NCBI GenBank assembly: GCA_964630925.1
Contig: CAZVZK010000001.1
Span: forward strand, 62,001 to 126,000
DNA: 64,000 bases
From: RGDT01 sp964630925
Lineage (GTDB): Bacteria; Planctomycetota; Planctomycetia; Gemmatales; Gemmataceae
Reading direction: 5' to 3'
Part shown: positions 1 through 7,724 of the stretch, piece by piece
How positions within the stretch are numbered: position 1 is the stretch's first letter
Layout: the number at the start of each line of letters is the position of its first letter
Program-made: the position numbers and the translations under genes
Notes under the pieces: generated by a model
The model's input: only the letters and a program-made list of their open reading frames with translations
The model's database searches: none
What the model was told of the DNA's origin: nothing

Positions 1-395
1 TACAGGGGCTTGCGGCCCTCGCGCCCGCCCGTCATGCCGGCGACGGCGGCGTCATCCTCCTGGATGCGTGCCGAGTCGTGGAGCATGACGGCGGTGAGGT
101 CCTTCGTCGCCGGGGTGCAGTAGATGGGGCCGGCGAACCCCTGGCGCACGAGGTTCGGCAGGTTGCCGCAGTGGTCGATGTGGGCGTGGCTGAGGATGAC
201 CGCGTCAATCGTGGCGGGGTCGAAGGGGAATTGGCGGTTGCGCGCCTTCTCGTCGCGGGAGCCGCGCGAGAGGCCGCAGTCGAGGAGCAGGCGATGCGGG
301 CCGGATTCCACCAGATGCATCGAGCCGGAGACCGATTTAGCCGCCCCCAGGAACGTCACGCGGGGGGGGCACTCTTCGTTGCGATAGGCATTCAT
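1..395 (-). CDS. MBL-fold RNA-processing hydrolase, N-terminal part
   Basis: This gene starts at the ATG at 395 and runs off the left edge, so only about 131 N-terminal residues are visible. They show the metallo-beta-lactamase core: a beta strand followed by LLLDCGL and then the zinc motif SHAHIDHCG (HxHxDH), as in the RNase J / CPSF-like (beta-CASP) MBL branch. The segment around FAGPIYCTPATKDL and MLHDSARIQEDD is typical of proteins annotated as MBL-fold RNA-specificity hydrolases. Catalytic activity on RNA is family knowledge; the beta-CASP part lies outside the window. A short N-terminal stretch (MNAYRNEECPPR) precedes the fold, and a GTG at 359 just before VTFLGAA is an alternative start. 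Confidence 0.8.
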   Translation of the reverse strand, partial: MNAYRNEECPPRVTFLGAAKSVSGSMHLVESGPHRLLLDCGLSRGSRDEKARNRQFPFDPATIDAVILSHAHIDHCGNLPNLVRQGFAGPIYCTPATKDLTAVMLHDSARIQEDDAAVAGMTGGREGRKPL

Positions 396-455
396 GCCTT
401 CATTGTAACCTCACCCGGCAAGGGGCAGCAACGCCCCTTTTCCGATTGTCGCCAC

Positions 456-485
456 GCCGGCCCCCTCCGGAGGGGCGCCGCCGGC
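456..485 (-). terminator. Possible hairpin terminator after the DUF1559 gene
   Basis: A GC-rich inverted repeat (GCCGG...CCCTCC followed by GGAGGG...CCGGC) begins immediately downstream of the stop codon of the minus-strand DUF1559 gene. There is no clear U-run, so rho-independent action is uncertain. Confidence 0.35.
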
Positions 486-1244
486 TCAGAAGGCGTAGAA
501 CGACGGCACCGTGAGGTCGGCCATCGGCATCGGGGTGACGTGCCCGTCACAGTACAGCACGTTCAGCACCTGGCCGTGACGCTGCGGGTAGTGCCGCGGC
601 GCGTCGCTGGCGTTGGTCGCGACGGGGGTGCGCGGCGTCCCCGGCGCCTGGATGGCACACGCGGGGATGTTCGAATGCTCCCAGGCGAGGTAGACGTTGC
701 TCGTCCCGTTGCCGATGTGGACGAGCTTCTGCCCCGATGGCCCGTTGCTGATCCAGTTGAGGGCGTACCCGACCTGGAACGTCTGGCCGAACGTGGGGCT
801 GCCGGGGGTGGTGTCGCGTGCGTCGGGGCACTGGAACGTCTTGCGGTTGCCCTCGACGTAGGGCCAGATGAGGCTGTCCGGGACGTAGTCCGGCAGGGCC
901 TGTGTCGGCGTCGTGCCGGGGCGGTTGTCGTACGGCGCCCACCACCGCTCGTTGACGCTGGTGAAGTCCCCGCTCTTCGCCACCTGGTCGCAGTACGGGT
1001 CGGCGCCGTTCATCCACGGCGCCGGGCAGAGGCGGACGTGGGGGAGGAAGCCCTGGGTGTCATGATACATATGACAGGCGATGCCCATCTGCTTCATGTT
1101 ATTGACGCACTGGATGCGTGCCGCCGCCTGCCGCACCTTCTGGACGGCCGGCAGGAGCAGGCCGATGAGGACGGCGATGATGGCGATGACGACGAGCAAT
1201 TCGATCAGCGTGAACGCCGCGCGCGGGCGGGTTTGGTAGCCCAT
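486..1244 (-). CDS. DUF1559 pseudopilin-like protein
   Basis: The protein has 252 residues. The N-terminus is a class III/type IV prepilin signal: a short basic leader, then FTLIELLVVIAIIAVLIG and a helix ending in LLPAVQKVRQAAARIQCVNNMKQ. This is the hallmark of the DUF1559 (SBP_bac_10-like) family greatly expanded in planctomycetes. The C-terminal part has the usual late motif, an H-x-G-x-x-N-x-x-Y-C-D-G-H stretch (HGQVLNVLYCDGHV). It is presumably processed by prepilin peptidase and exposed at the cell surface; its substrate is unknown. The ATG at 1244 is chosen because it leaves a normal 10-residue leader, although the frame is open much further upstream. Confidence 0.9.
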   Translation of the reverse strand: MGYQTRPRAAFTLIELLVVIAIIAVLIGLLLPAVQKVRQAAARIQCVNNMKQMGIACHMYHDTQGFLPHVRLCPAPWMNGADPYCDQVAKSGDFTSVNERWWAPYDNRPGTTPTQALPDYVPDSLIWPYVEGNRKTFQCPDARDTTPGSPTFGQTFQVGYALNWISNGPSGQKLVHIGNGTSNVYLAWEHSNIPACAIQAPGTPRTPVATNASDAPRHYPQRHGQVLNVLYCDGHVTPMPMADLTVPSFYAF

Positions 1245-1314
1245 GTGTCGTTGGCCTCGCGGACGGCTCCTCCTCTGTCCCCAAGGTTGATTATGCCGGA
1301 ACGGGCCGTGCGGA

Positions 1315-1635
1315 TCAAGCGGCGGCGTTCGTGCCGACGCGCCAGCGCCGCGAGGCGAAGTCGCCGGGGCGCGCCGAGAGCCGCACCTCGACGACCTCAT
1401 CCCCGGGGTCGGCCCCGAAGCCGTCGATGAGGGCCGCCTCCGGGGCCTCGCCGGCCGGCAGCTCGTCACGGTGGACGAGGTGGACGCCGGGCCGGCAGGC
1501 GGCGGCGGCGACCATCTCCATGAGGTGCCGCCGGCAGGCCACGTCCCACTCGACGCCGGGCAGGGCGCGTGACAGCCAGTCGGCGAGGTGGTCCGCGAGA
1601 ATGGCACGCGGCGGCAGCAGGTAGAACGTGGACAC
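1315..1635 (-). CDS. Hypothetical protein, 106 aa
   Basis: A small soluble protein of unknown family, beginning VSTFYLLPPRAILADHLADWL and ending RRWRVGTNAAA. I chose the GTG at 1635 because a strong Shine-Dalgarno sequence (GGAGGG) sits six bases upstream; ATG/TTG codons further upstream have no such signal. It precedes the DUF1559 gene on the same strand with a 70-base gap. No cysteine motifs, signal peptide or membrane segment are visible. The acidic, mixed alpha/beta composition suggests a folded cytoplasmic protein, but I do not recognise the family. Confidence 0.6.
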   Translation of the reverse strand: MSTFYLLPPRAILADHLADWLSRALPGVEWDVACRRHLMEMVAAAACRPGVHLVHRDELPAGEAPEAALIDGFGADPGDEVVEVRLSARPGDFASRRWRVGTNAAA

Positions 1636-1752
1636 GGCGATCCCTCCGTGAATGCACACGTTGGATCGGCCGGCGTGGGCGGCCGACATCGGGCCGTGTC
1701 GGCGGTCACCCTTTGTGCGGACGGGCCGCCGGCCGCGCCGCCGCTACGACCG

Positions 1753-3117
1753 TCACCCGCCGGCCCTGTACACCTCGCCGTTGCCCAGCACCACGAGGGA
1801 GCCGTCGGCGTTGGCGTGCGGCCTGCCGCGGATCAGGGAGTCCTGGTTGCTGGCGGCCTCGCCGGCCAGGGTGAAGGCGGATGCGCCTGGATCGACGAGC
1901 CAGAGCCGCCCCTGAAGGACGCTGGATTCGGACAGGGCGACACGGGCCCCCGCGGCGTGGATGGCCCACTTCCCCTCACGCGGCAGGGCCCACCGGGAGA
2001 CGACCCGGGCCGTGGGCAGATCGAGCTCGAGGAGGTGCGTTCCCGCCCTGCGGTCGAGCAGCAGCAGGCGGCCGCCCGGGAGAGCCGTCGGCGTGGAGCA
2101 GGAGGCGCCGACGATCACCGACCCCTTGACCTCGTCCAGGGAGGGGGTGTGGGCCGAGACCCGCCCCCCGGCCAGGAGGTACACCCGGCCGTCGTCGGGG
2201 GAGAGGGCGATCCCCGCGGCGCCGCCCGGCGGCCTCCGGAAACTCCTTGTGACCGTCCGGTCTGCCGTGTTGACGAGCGTGAGGGTCGGCCCGCGGCCCC
2301 CCTCGTGGAGGACGTAGAGGCTCGCGCCGTCCGCGCTCAGGGCCAGGCCGTGGACGGGGCTGGCGCAGGCGTGGACCGTGACGGGCGCCGGCCGGCCCGC
2401 CAGGGGCCTCCCGGCGAGCGCCGCGGAGACGTCGAACGCCATCACGTCGGCGGCCGGGGAGTCGTGGTCGCCCAGGCGCGAGACGTTGATCTTCTGCACT
2501 GCCGCGACGGCGGCGTACAGGACGCCCTTGCCCGCGTCGAGGGCGAGGTGGTAGGCCGGCCCGGGGAGGCGGGCCTCGCCCAGCGCCGCGAGGGACACGC
2601 CGGCGTGGGCGACGAGGCGGCCATCGGCCGTCGCGGTGAAGATCGGCCCCCGGCCTGGTGCGAAGACACAGGCCGCGGGCCTCAGGATCCGGCCGGCCCG
2701 GGCCAGGATGGGGGCCCCCCCGGACCGCAGCTCGTTCTGGACGGGCGTGTCGATCAGAACGGGCTCGGAGGGAGGGAGGGCGGCCTTGCCTGGGGCGCGT
2801 TCGTGTGGCTCGATGGGGCGGATCTTCATCTGCCCGTTGTCGGGCGCCTCGACGGCGCGTTTCACCCGCTGACCGACGGGGCGCGGCCCGCTCGGCCGGC
2901 CCCACATCCCGACGCCGACGAGGACAAGCAGGCCCAGCGCGGCGGCCAACAGCCGCCAGCGCGGCGGGCCCGGCACCGCGGCCGGCGGCGGGGGCGACGG
3001 GGGGCCCGGGACGCGGAATGGGGCGAGGCAGCCGGGGCAGCGGCCCCACAGGCCGGCCTCGGGCGGGCGGCCCTGCAACGGCCGGTCGCATCCGGGGCAG
3101 AAGAATTGCCAGTGCAT
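1753..3117 (-). CDS. Zinc-ribbon, membrane-anchored beta-propeller protein
   Basis: The protein has 454 residues. Residues 1-40 form a zinc ribbon with two CPGC knuckles (CPGCDRP and CPGCLAP). A Pro-rich linker and one transmembrane helix (about 52-72, LLAAALGLLVLVGVGMWG) follow. The rest resembles a YVTN/WD-like beta-propeller with repeating blades (LALSADGASLYVLHEGG, IALSPDDGRVYLLAGGRV). Planctomycetes have many proteins with this zinc-ribbon/TM/propeller plan. The propeller probably lies outside the cytoplasm and binds a protein or polysaccharide partner; no enzymatic residues are evident. Confidence 0.7.
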   Translation of the reverse strand: MHWQFFCPGCDRPLQGRPPEAGLWGRCPGCLAPFRVPGPPSPPPPAAVPGPPRWRLLAAALGLLVLVGVGMWGRPSGPRPVGQRVKRAVEAPDNGQMKIRPIEPHERAPGKAALPPSEPVLIDTPVQNELRSGGAPILARAGRILRPAACVFAPGRGPIFTATADGRLVAHAGVSLAALGEARLPGPAYHLALDAGKGVLYAAVAAVQKINVSRLGDHDSPAADVMAFDVSAALAGRPLAGRPAPVTVHACASPVHGLALSADGASLYVLHEGGRGPTLTLVNTADRTVTRSFRRPPGGAAGIALSPDDGRVYLLAGGRVSAHTPSLDEVKGSVIVGASCSTPTALPGGRLLLLDRRAGTHLLELDLPTARVVSRWALPREGKWAIHAAGARVALSESSVLQGRLWLVDPGASAFTLAGEAASNQDSLIRGRPHANADGSLVVLGNGEVYRAGG

Positions 3118-3608
3118 GCTCGCCTCACGGCGGAAGTGGGGCTGTTGTTGATCCTACCAGCCCGGCCACCCGGATTGTAGCGCGAACCCGCAGCGGGAAG
3201 AGGCTCGGGGTGTCCGATAGGTTGTGCAAGGCCCGCGGTGAACCTCGCCCGAAACCTCCGTGACCCCGACGTCCCCACCTCGGCCACGGGCTTCGACCAC
3301 GCCGAGGAGTTGGCCGTCAAATGGAAGTGACGGGCACGGTCATCAAGTCGGTCGGGGAGCGGCAAAAGGACGGGACGAGACGGGAGGTGTGGACAGCGGG
3401 GAGATTTCCGTTTCATTTCAGACCCCCAGACCCCAGACACACAACCCCCGCTCGCTGAAACGCAATCCGCCCACCCCGAGAGTCACCTGCCCACTTCCGC
3501 GTCTCACCTGCCCACCGTTCATGAGAGTGGGCAGGAAACTCACCCGCCCCAAGGTCAGCGGCCGAAAGCGTTGCCGAGCCGGGCCTCTCCCCCGGCCCCT
3601 TCTCCCGC
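3118..3608. other. Intergenic region without a supported gene
   Basis: About 490 bases. Between 3200 and 3331 a plus-strand frame ends in ...AEELAVKWK-stop and could be the tail of a decayed gene, but nothing identifies it. The motif TCACCTGCCCAC occurs twice, at 3483-3494 and 3504-3515, with an inverted partner (GTGGGCAGG) near 3527. No promoter or RNA gene was recognised. Confidence 0.4.
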
Positions 3609-4652
3609 CTATCCTGTAAGACACCCAGGCCGGGAGCATATGCGGCAGGCACCACCCGCCCCGCAACCTCCTCCTCCAGGCTGTCGGCTGTTGGAGCCGC
3701 CTCGGCGACGAGAGTAAAGCCCAGGGCGACGGCTTTGCGGAGCCCTGGGTCGCAGACAACGCCCGCCACGCACGTCCCCCGGCTGTTGGAGCCGCTCCGG
3801 CGACCTCGGAAAAGCCCACGGCGAGGCTTTGCGAGCCGTGGGCTTTTCCGAGGTCGCCTTCTTGAGCAGATGCGCCGGGCAGCACCGCGTGACGCACTCC
3901 AGCAACAGGTCCCGGTGCGGGATGAATAGCGAGATCGAGTGCGGCAGGATGTGCCCACTTTCACTTTCACGCACGGTCAGCGACTCCGCCCCGTTCACCA
4001 CCCAGCGCGTCACGCTTACCACATCCTCCCACGGCACCAACTTCCCGTTCAGATCAAGGCCCTCCTTGCTCACCCGCACGTCGCCGAATTCCGCCCAGCC
4101 CCCCCTCTCGATGGCCCCCAGAGCCGCCTCCCGCTTCCGTACGTAACAGCGGTCGTGGACACGCTGAATGAAGTCCCCGTCGTTCTCGACCCTCGTGCTC
4201 AGGGCGAACTTGCCTCCCCCCTTCAGGTGGAGGTCATTCTCGAATCCGTACTGGTGCAGCCCCTCGATGTCCTTCCAGAAGACCACGGTGAACACGCCAC
4301 GCCTGTGACGGACCAAGGCATCGGGGAAGATCCAGTACGAGGACTCCCCCTTCACCGCCATCGTCGGAATCGCAGTGATGATAAGACAGCAGAAGAGGAG
4401 GCCGCCATGTACCCACATCTCATGGGGATTCGTCATCCACCCGGCCGCCGCCCGGATCGTCGCGACCCCGAGGGGGATCAAGGCGAGCGTGCCGCCCACC
4501 ACGAGATACCAGACCCAGTTGTCCCCCAGCGACTTGTTCTCCGTGGCCGCTAGATGCACCGACTCCGGCTCCCCCAGGTAGGCCAGCGCCGCCGGGAAAT
4601 GCTCGGCCGACCCGTGATACGTCGGGAAATCGTAGTCTTCCAGTCCGGCCAT
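3609..4652 (-). CDS. Two-TM PH-like membrane protein with repeat-derived C-terminus
   Basis: About 347 residues from the ATG at 4652. Two transmembrane helices (about residues 50-72 and 83-101) are followed by a PH-like/DUF6585-type domain, including WIFPDALVRHRRGVFTVVFWKDI and a WEDVVSVTRWVV segment. This is the architecture of uncharacterised planctomycete membrane proteins with an internal PH fold. The normal domain seems to end near LLLECVTRCCPAHLLKK. The remaining 85 or so residues are low-complexity Arg/Gly/Ser sequence encoded by the palindromic repeats at 3686-3858, so the original stop has probably been lost. It is divergent from the metallophosphoesterase gene 81 bp away. The family assignment is tentative. 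Confidence 0.6.
   Translation of the reverse strand: MAGLEDYDFPTYHGSAEHFPAALAYLGEPESVHLAATENKSLGDNWVWYLVVGGTLALIPLGVATIRAAAGWMTNPHEMWVHGGLLFCCLIITAIPTMAVKGESSYWIFPDALVRHRRGVFTVVFWKDIEGLHQYGFENDLHLKGGGKFALSTRVENDGDFIQRVHDRCYVRKREAALGAIERGGWAEFGDVRVSKEGLDLNGKLVPWEDVVSVTRWVVNGAESLTVRESESGHILPHSISLFIPHRDLLLECVTRCCPAHLLKKATSEKPTARKASPWAFPRSPERLQQPGDVRGGRCLRPRAPQSRRPGLYSRRRGGSNSRQPGGGGCGAGGACRICSRPGCLTG
3686..3858. repeat. Two tandem palindromic repeat units
   Basis: Two copies of a unit beginning GGCTGTTGGAGCCGC (3686 and 3781). Each is followed by a hairpin whose loop region contains GGCTTTGCG. Hairpin 1 has arms 3720-3727/3742-3749 (CCCAGGGC/GCCCTGGG). Hairpin 2 has perfect 24-bp arms, 3799-3822 and 3835-3858, around a 12-base loop. 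The form is that of REP/MITE-like dispersed palindromes. They lie inside the reading frame of the PH-like membrane protein. Confidence 0.8.
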
Positions 4653-4733
4653 CGCGTCCCGCCCTCGGGTGTGAATCTCTCGCGATTTTACGCCGGCCCG
4701 AACCCGTCGCCCACGCCGAGGCTCCTCCCTCGC

Positions 4734-5498
4734 ATGAGAATCTCTTCGCTCGAATCCGACCCCGTCGCCGTCATCCACTACCTCAACGCCGCACCCGGCG
4801 GCCGACGCACCGAGGTCCGTGGCCTGCCCATCCTCCGCGCCCGTGCCCTCGGCCTGCCCCCCGGCCTCGACGCCCTCATCCTCACCGCCGACCTCCAGGG
4901 ACGCGAGTGCGGCGGACCGCGCCTCCTCGGCCAGGTCGCCGCCGAACACCTCGCCCAGCTCGCCGTCGCCGGCACCCTCCCCCCCGCCAACGCCACCGGA
5001 GTCCTCCTCGCCGGCGACCTGTGGGCCGACCCCCGCAGCGAGAAACGCGGCGGCCTCGGCGACGTCACCCCCGTCTGGCACGCCTTCGCCGGCCGCTTCG
5101 CCTGGGTGGCCGGCGTCCTCGGCAACCACGACGAGATGCCCGGCAGCCCCGGCGGCGGCTGCCACCTCCTCGACGGCCGCGTCGTCACCCTCGACCGCCT
5201 CAAGGTCGGCGGCGTCGGCGGCATCATCGGCCACGCGCGCAAGGTCAACCGCCGCCCTGCGGACGAGTACACGTCGCTCCTGGCGCGGGTGCTGTGTCAG
5301 TCACCGGACGTGGTCGTGACGCATTGCGGGCCGGACTGCGGCGAGAGGATCGGCGACCCCCACGTCCGCGAGGCGCTGGAGAGCTACTCAGCGCCGCTGG
5401 CGGTCTTCGGGCACTGTCACTGGGTGGAGCCGCTCGGCGAGGTGGGGGCGACGCAGACGTGCAACGTGGACGGCCGGGTGATCGTGGCCGTCCGCTGA
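4734..5498 (+). CDS. Metallophosphoesterase
   Basis: 254 residues. The calcineurin-like phosphoesterase core is visible in reduced form: LILTADLQG (first metal block), VLLAGDLW (GD), GVLGNHDEMPG (the GNHD/E signature), VVVTHCGPDCG and LAVFGHCHWVE (the GHxH block). Together these build a binuclear metal site for phosphoester hydrolysis. The substrate cannot be read from the sequence. The ATG at 4734 lies 81 bp from the divergent PH-like gene. The first metal block has ADLQG where DxHG would be typical, so the first Asp/His pair is altered, as in several planctomycete homologues. Confidence 0.75.
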   Translation: MRISSLESDPVAVIHYLNAAPGGRRTEVRGLPILRARALGLPPGLDALILTADLQGRECGGPRLLGQVAAEHLAQLAVAGTLPPANATGVLLAGDLWADPRSEKRGGLGDVTPVWHAFAGRFAWVAGVLGNHDEMPGSPGGGCHLLDGRVVTLDRLKVGGVGGIIGHARKVNRRPADEYTSLLARVLCQSPDVVVTHCGPDCGERIGDPHVREALESYSAPLAVFGHCHWVEPLGEVGATQTCNVDGRVIVAVR

Positions 5499-5499
5499 T

Positions 5500-5640
5500 T
5501 CACTTCCGGTTGCTGAACCAGGTCAGCCCGCCCACGATCAGCATCACGATGGCCACGATGAGGAACATCTGCCCGGCGAAGCCGCCCTGATACCCCGCGT
5601 ACTCCCAGACCCGGACGAAGGGCCGCGCCAGCTCGTTCAT
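5500..5640 (-). CDS. Small single-pass membrane protein, 46 aa
   Basis: From the ATG at 5640 this encodes MNELARPFVRVWEY..., a Gly-rich bridge and one transmembrane helix (QMFLIVAIVMLIVGGLTWF), ending in the basic tail SNRK. A good Shine-Dalgarno sequence (GGGAGGG) supports this start over the upstream in-frame codons. Its stop lies two bases from the stop of the convergent phosphoesterase gene. Family unknown. The size and topology resemble the small membrane peptides that planctomycetes place alone between larger genes. Confidence 0.6.
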   Translation of the reverse strand: MNELARPFVRVWEYAGYQGGFAGQMFLIVAIVMLIVGGLTWFSNRK

Positions 5641-5985
5641 GACCAACCCTCCCGATAACGCCTGATTCCGCCCACGCCTCAACTATGGGGTGTGAACGCA
5701 GGCGCGTCAAACCGGGTGCCGCGCGCCATTTTCTCCTCGACCCCTCCCCGCGTCCGCTTCTACCCCAGTCCGCCACCCCTTCACCCCCGACGAAGGCCCA
5801 GCCTTGACCCACGTGGTCACCGCCGACTGCATCGGCGGGGGTGAAGGGGTGACGGACTTCATCGATCTGAATGTTGATCGCGCGAAGGAGCTGAAGGCCT
5901 CGAGCGGGTCGATCACGGCCAAACAGGGGCCGCTCGAGGGCCCGGGCTGCGGCGGCCGGAAGCACGAACGCCCCTGTCGAGTCGG
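5641..5985. other. Intergenic region with long inverted repeat
   Basis: About 345 bases without a convincing gene. A 61-codon plus-strand frame at 5804-5989 has no recognisable similarity. The main feature is a pair of 22-base inverted arms at 5768-5789 and 5836-5857, with one mismatch, around a 46-base loop. It could form a long cruciform or RNA stem downstream of the membrane-protein gene that ends at 5986. Confidence 0.5.
5768..5857. repeat. 22-bp inverted repeat (one mismatch)
   Basis: Arms 5768-5789 and 5836-5857 pair at 21 of 22 positions (core CACCCCTTCACCCCC against GGGGGTGAAGGGGTG). It may be a bidirectional terminator structure, a remnant of a small mobile element, or a regulatory site; there is no adjacent T-run. 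Confidence 0.6.
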
Positions 5986-7569
5986 TTAGGGGGCCGGTGC
6001 CCGACCCTTCGCCACGAACACCCACGCCACGTCGTCATCGTCTTCAATATGGGCCCGCACGAAGCGGTCGTCCTTCATCAGCAGCGACGCCAGCGCCCCC
6101 CTGGCCGGCGCCACCACGATGCCGGCCGCCGACAGGTCGGGGTCCTTCTCCCACCCCGGCGCGCCGTCGAACACCGCCCCGATCCGCAAGATCCTCTCAT
6201 CCCCATGCAGGTTGGTCCGCCCGTCGATCGGCACCGGCATCCGCAGCCGCCACATCAGATATCCACCCCAGTTGAAGTCGTTGAACAGCGGCCCCCGATA
6301 GCCCCTCCGCTCGATCTCCTCCGCCGCCCGCACCGGCAGCAGCTTCGCCCGGTCCGCCTCCAGCCGCGCCTCGCTCAACCCCCTGCCTCGCCACGCCCCG
6401 GCCGCCAGCACCGCCAGCAGCACCGCCCCCAGCGCCCACCCGTGGGGCAGCGGCTTCGCCGGCGAGTCCGGCCAGCGCGTCCGCGCCAGCACCAGCACCG
6501 CCGCCAGCGTCCCGTACCACACGTCGCGGCACGACCGGAAGCTGAACACCGCCGTCGCCGCCATCAGCAGCCACTCGAACGCCCCGAATCGCCCCCGCCC
6601 CAGCGCCACGCACCCCGCCAGGAACAACGCCAAGAACGCCCAGTCCGCCAGCCCGCGGAACGTCATCGCCTTCAGCTCGTTGACGAACTCATACGGCCCC
6701 GGCTGCGTCGCGTACTCCACCACCACGGAGTACAGCCGGGCGTGGTACGGGTTCGCCAGCGTCGCCAGCGCGCAGGCCGCCGTCAGCCCCACGAGCTGCC
6801 ACCACCGCCGCGTGAACGCCGTCGCCGCCGTCTCATCCGCCGGCCGCCCCAGCCACAGGTCGATGACCGGCGCCGCGCACGCCAGCCCGAGCAGGAACAG
6901 CCCGTGGACGAATTGGATGTGGATGTTCGCCCACAGCACATACGCCAGCGGCAGCAGCCACACCCACCATGGCGGCGCCCCCCCCTCGCGCATCTCGACG
7001 GCCACGCGCAGGCTCAGCGCCGCGAACAGGATCGTGAACAGCCACGGCCTCTCATGGTACAGCGCCGCCATCGCCAGCGCCGCCGCCAGAAGCAGCACCG
7101 ACCCCGCCAGCCGCGACGGCTGGAGCCGCCGTATCACACCGTCGACGGCCAGGAGGATGAGCAGCGCCAGCGCCGCACGATACAGGATGATCCCGCCGAA
7201 GCCGAGCCACCGATGCAACTGGTAGACCAGCACCTCGAACAGCCAGCTGTAGGCGACCCACGGCTTCCCCTCCGGATACGAGAACGGGTCCGTCTCGGTG
7301 ACGGCCCGGTTCTCCATCACCCAGTCGCCCACCCGCAGGTGCCAGTAAATATCCGGCTCGTACACCGGCCCCGGCTCCGGACGCACCGTCACCAGCAGCA
7401 CGACGGCGTACACCGCCCACGCCGCCCCCGCACGCAGCAGGGTCGATCCGAAATCATCCGGCGGCACGGGTGGCGCCGCCTGACCCGGCGCGGGCGCGGC
7501 CCGTCCGGCGGTTGGTGCCTGCCCGCTCAGCGGCGCGTCGGCCGGGCGCACCTGGGGGTCGGATGACAT
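5986..7569 (-). CDS. Polytopic membrane protein, GT-C-like
   Basis: 527 residues. A Pro/Ala-rich cytoplasmic N-terminus precedes about ten or eleven transmembrane helices, then a soluble C-terminal domain from about residue 410. After the first helix is the acidic extracytoplasmic motif PDIYWHLRVGDWVMEN..TDPFSYP, which resembles the D/E-containing first loop of GT-C superfamily glycosyltransferases and related bacterial membrane proteins. The C-terminal part (NDFNWGGYLMWRL, IDGRTNLHGDE) recurs in this group. A lipid-linked sugar transferase is one possibility; no known family member can be named with confidence. It stands alone and is followed by the gap holding the long inverted repeat. Confidence 0.6.
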   Translation of the reverse strand: MSSDPQVRPADAPLSGQAPTAGRAAPAPGQAAPPVPPDDFGSTLLRAGAAWAVYAVVLLVTVRPEPGPVYEPDIYWHLRVGDWVMENRAVTETDPFSYPEGKPWVAYSWLFEVLVYQLHRWLGFGGIILYRAALALLILLAVDGVIRRLQPSRLAGSVLLLAAALAMAALYHERPWLFTILFAALSLRVAVEMREGGAPPWWVWLLPLAYVLWANIHIQFVHGLFLLGLACAAPVIDLWLGRPADETAATAFTRRWWQLVGLTAACALATLANPYHARLYSVVVEYATQPGPYEFVNELKAMTFRGLADWAFLALFLAGCVALGRGRFGAFEWLLMAATAVFSFRSCRDVWYGTLAAVLVLARTRWPDSPAKPLPHGWALGAVLLAVLAAGAWRGRGLSEARLEADRAKLLPVRAAEEIERRGYRGPLFNDFNWGGYLMWRLRMPVPIDGRTNLHGDERILRIGAVFDGAPGWEKDPDLSAAGIVVAPARGALASLLMKDDRFVRAHIEDDDDVAWVFVAKGRAPAP

Positions 7570-7724
7570 CGCGCGCTCCTCCTCCGTGTCCTCCCTTCAA
7601 TGTAGCGGGTACGAGCCACCCCGCTCCCGGCGGGCTCGCCTGGCCGTCCCAACCCCCGACCCCGCCTGACGGGCCGGCCCTCCGCGCTCGTGGGCCGTCA
7701 CGCGCTCGACCCCGCCGGCGCACG

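Noticed and set aside
78..1430. 450-codon plus-strand frame at the left edge
   Set aside because: Overlaps the MBL-fold and DUF1559 genes on the other strand and has low-complexity Arg/Gly composition.
3260..3619. Short plus-strand frame in the 3.1-3.6 kb gap
   Set aside because: Pro/Arg-rich, ends in repeat sequence, no recognisable domain.
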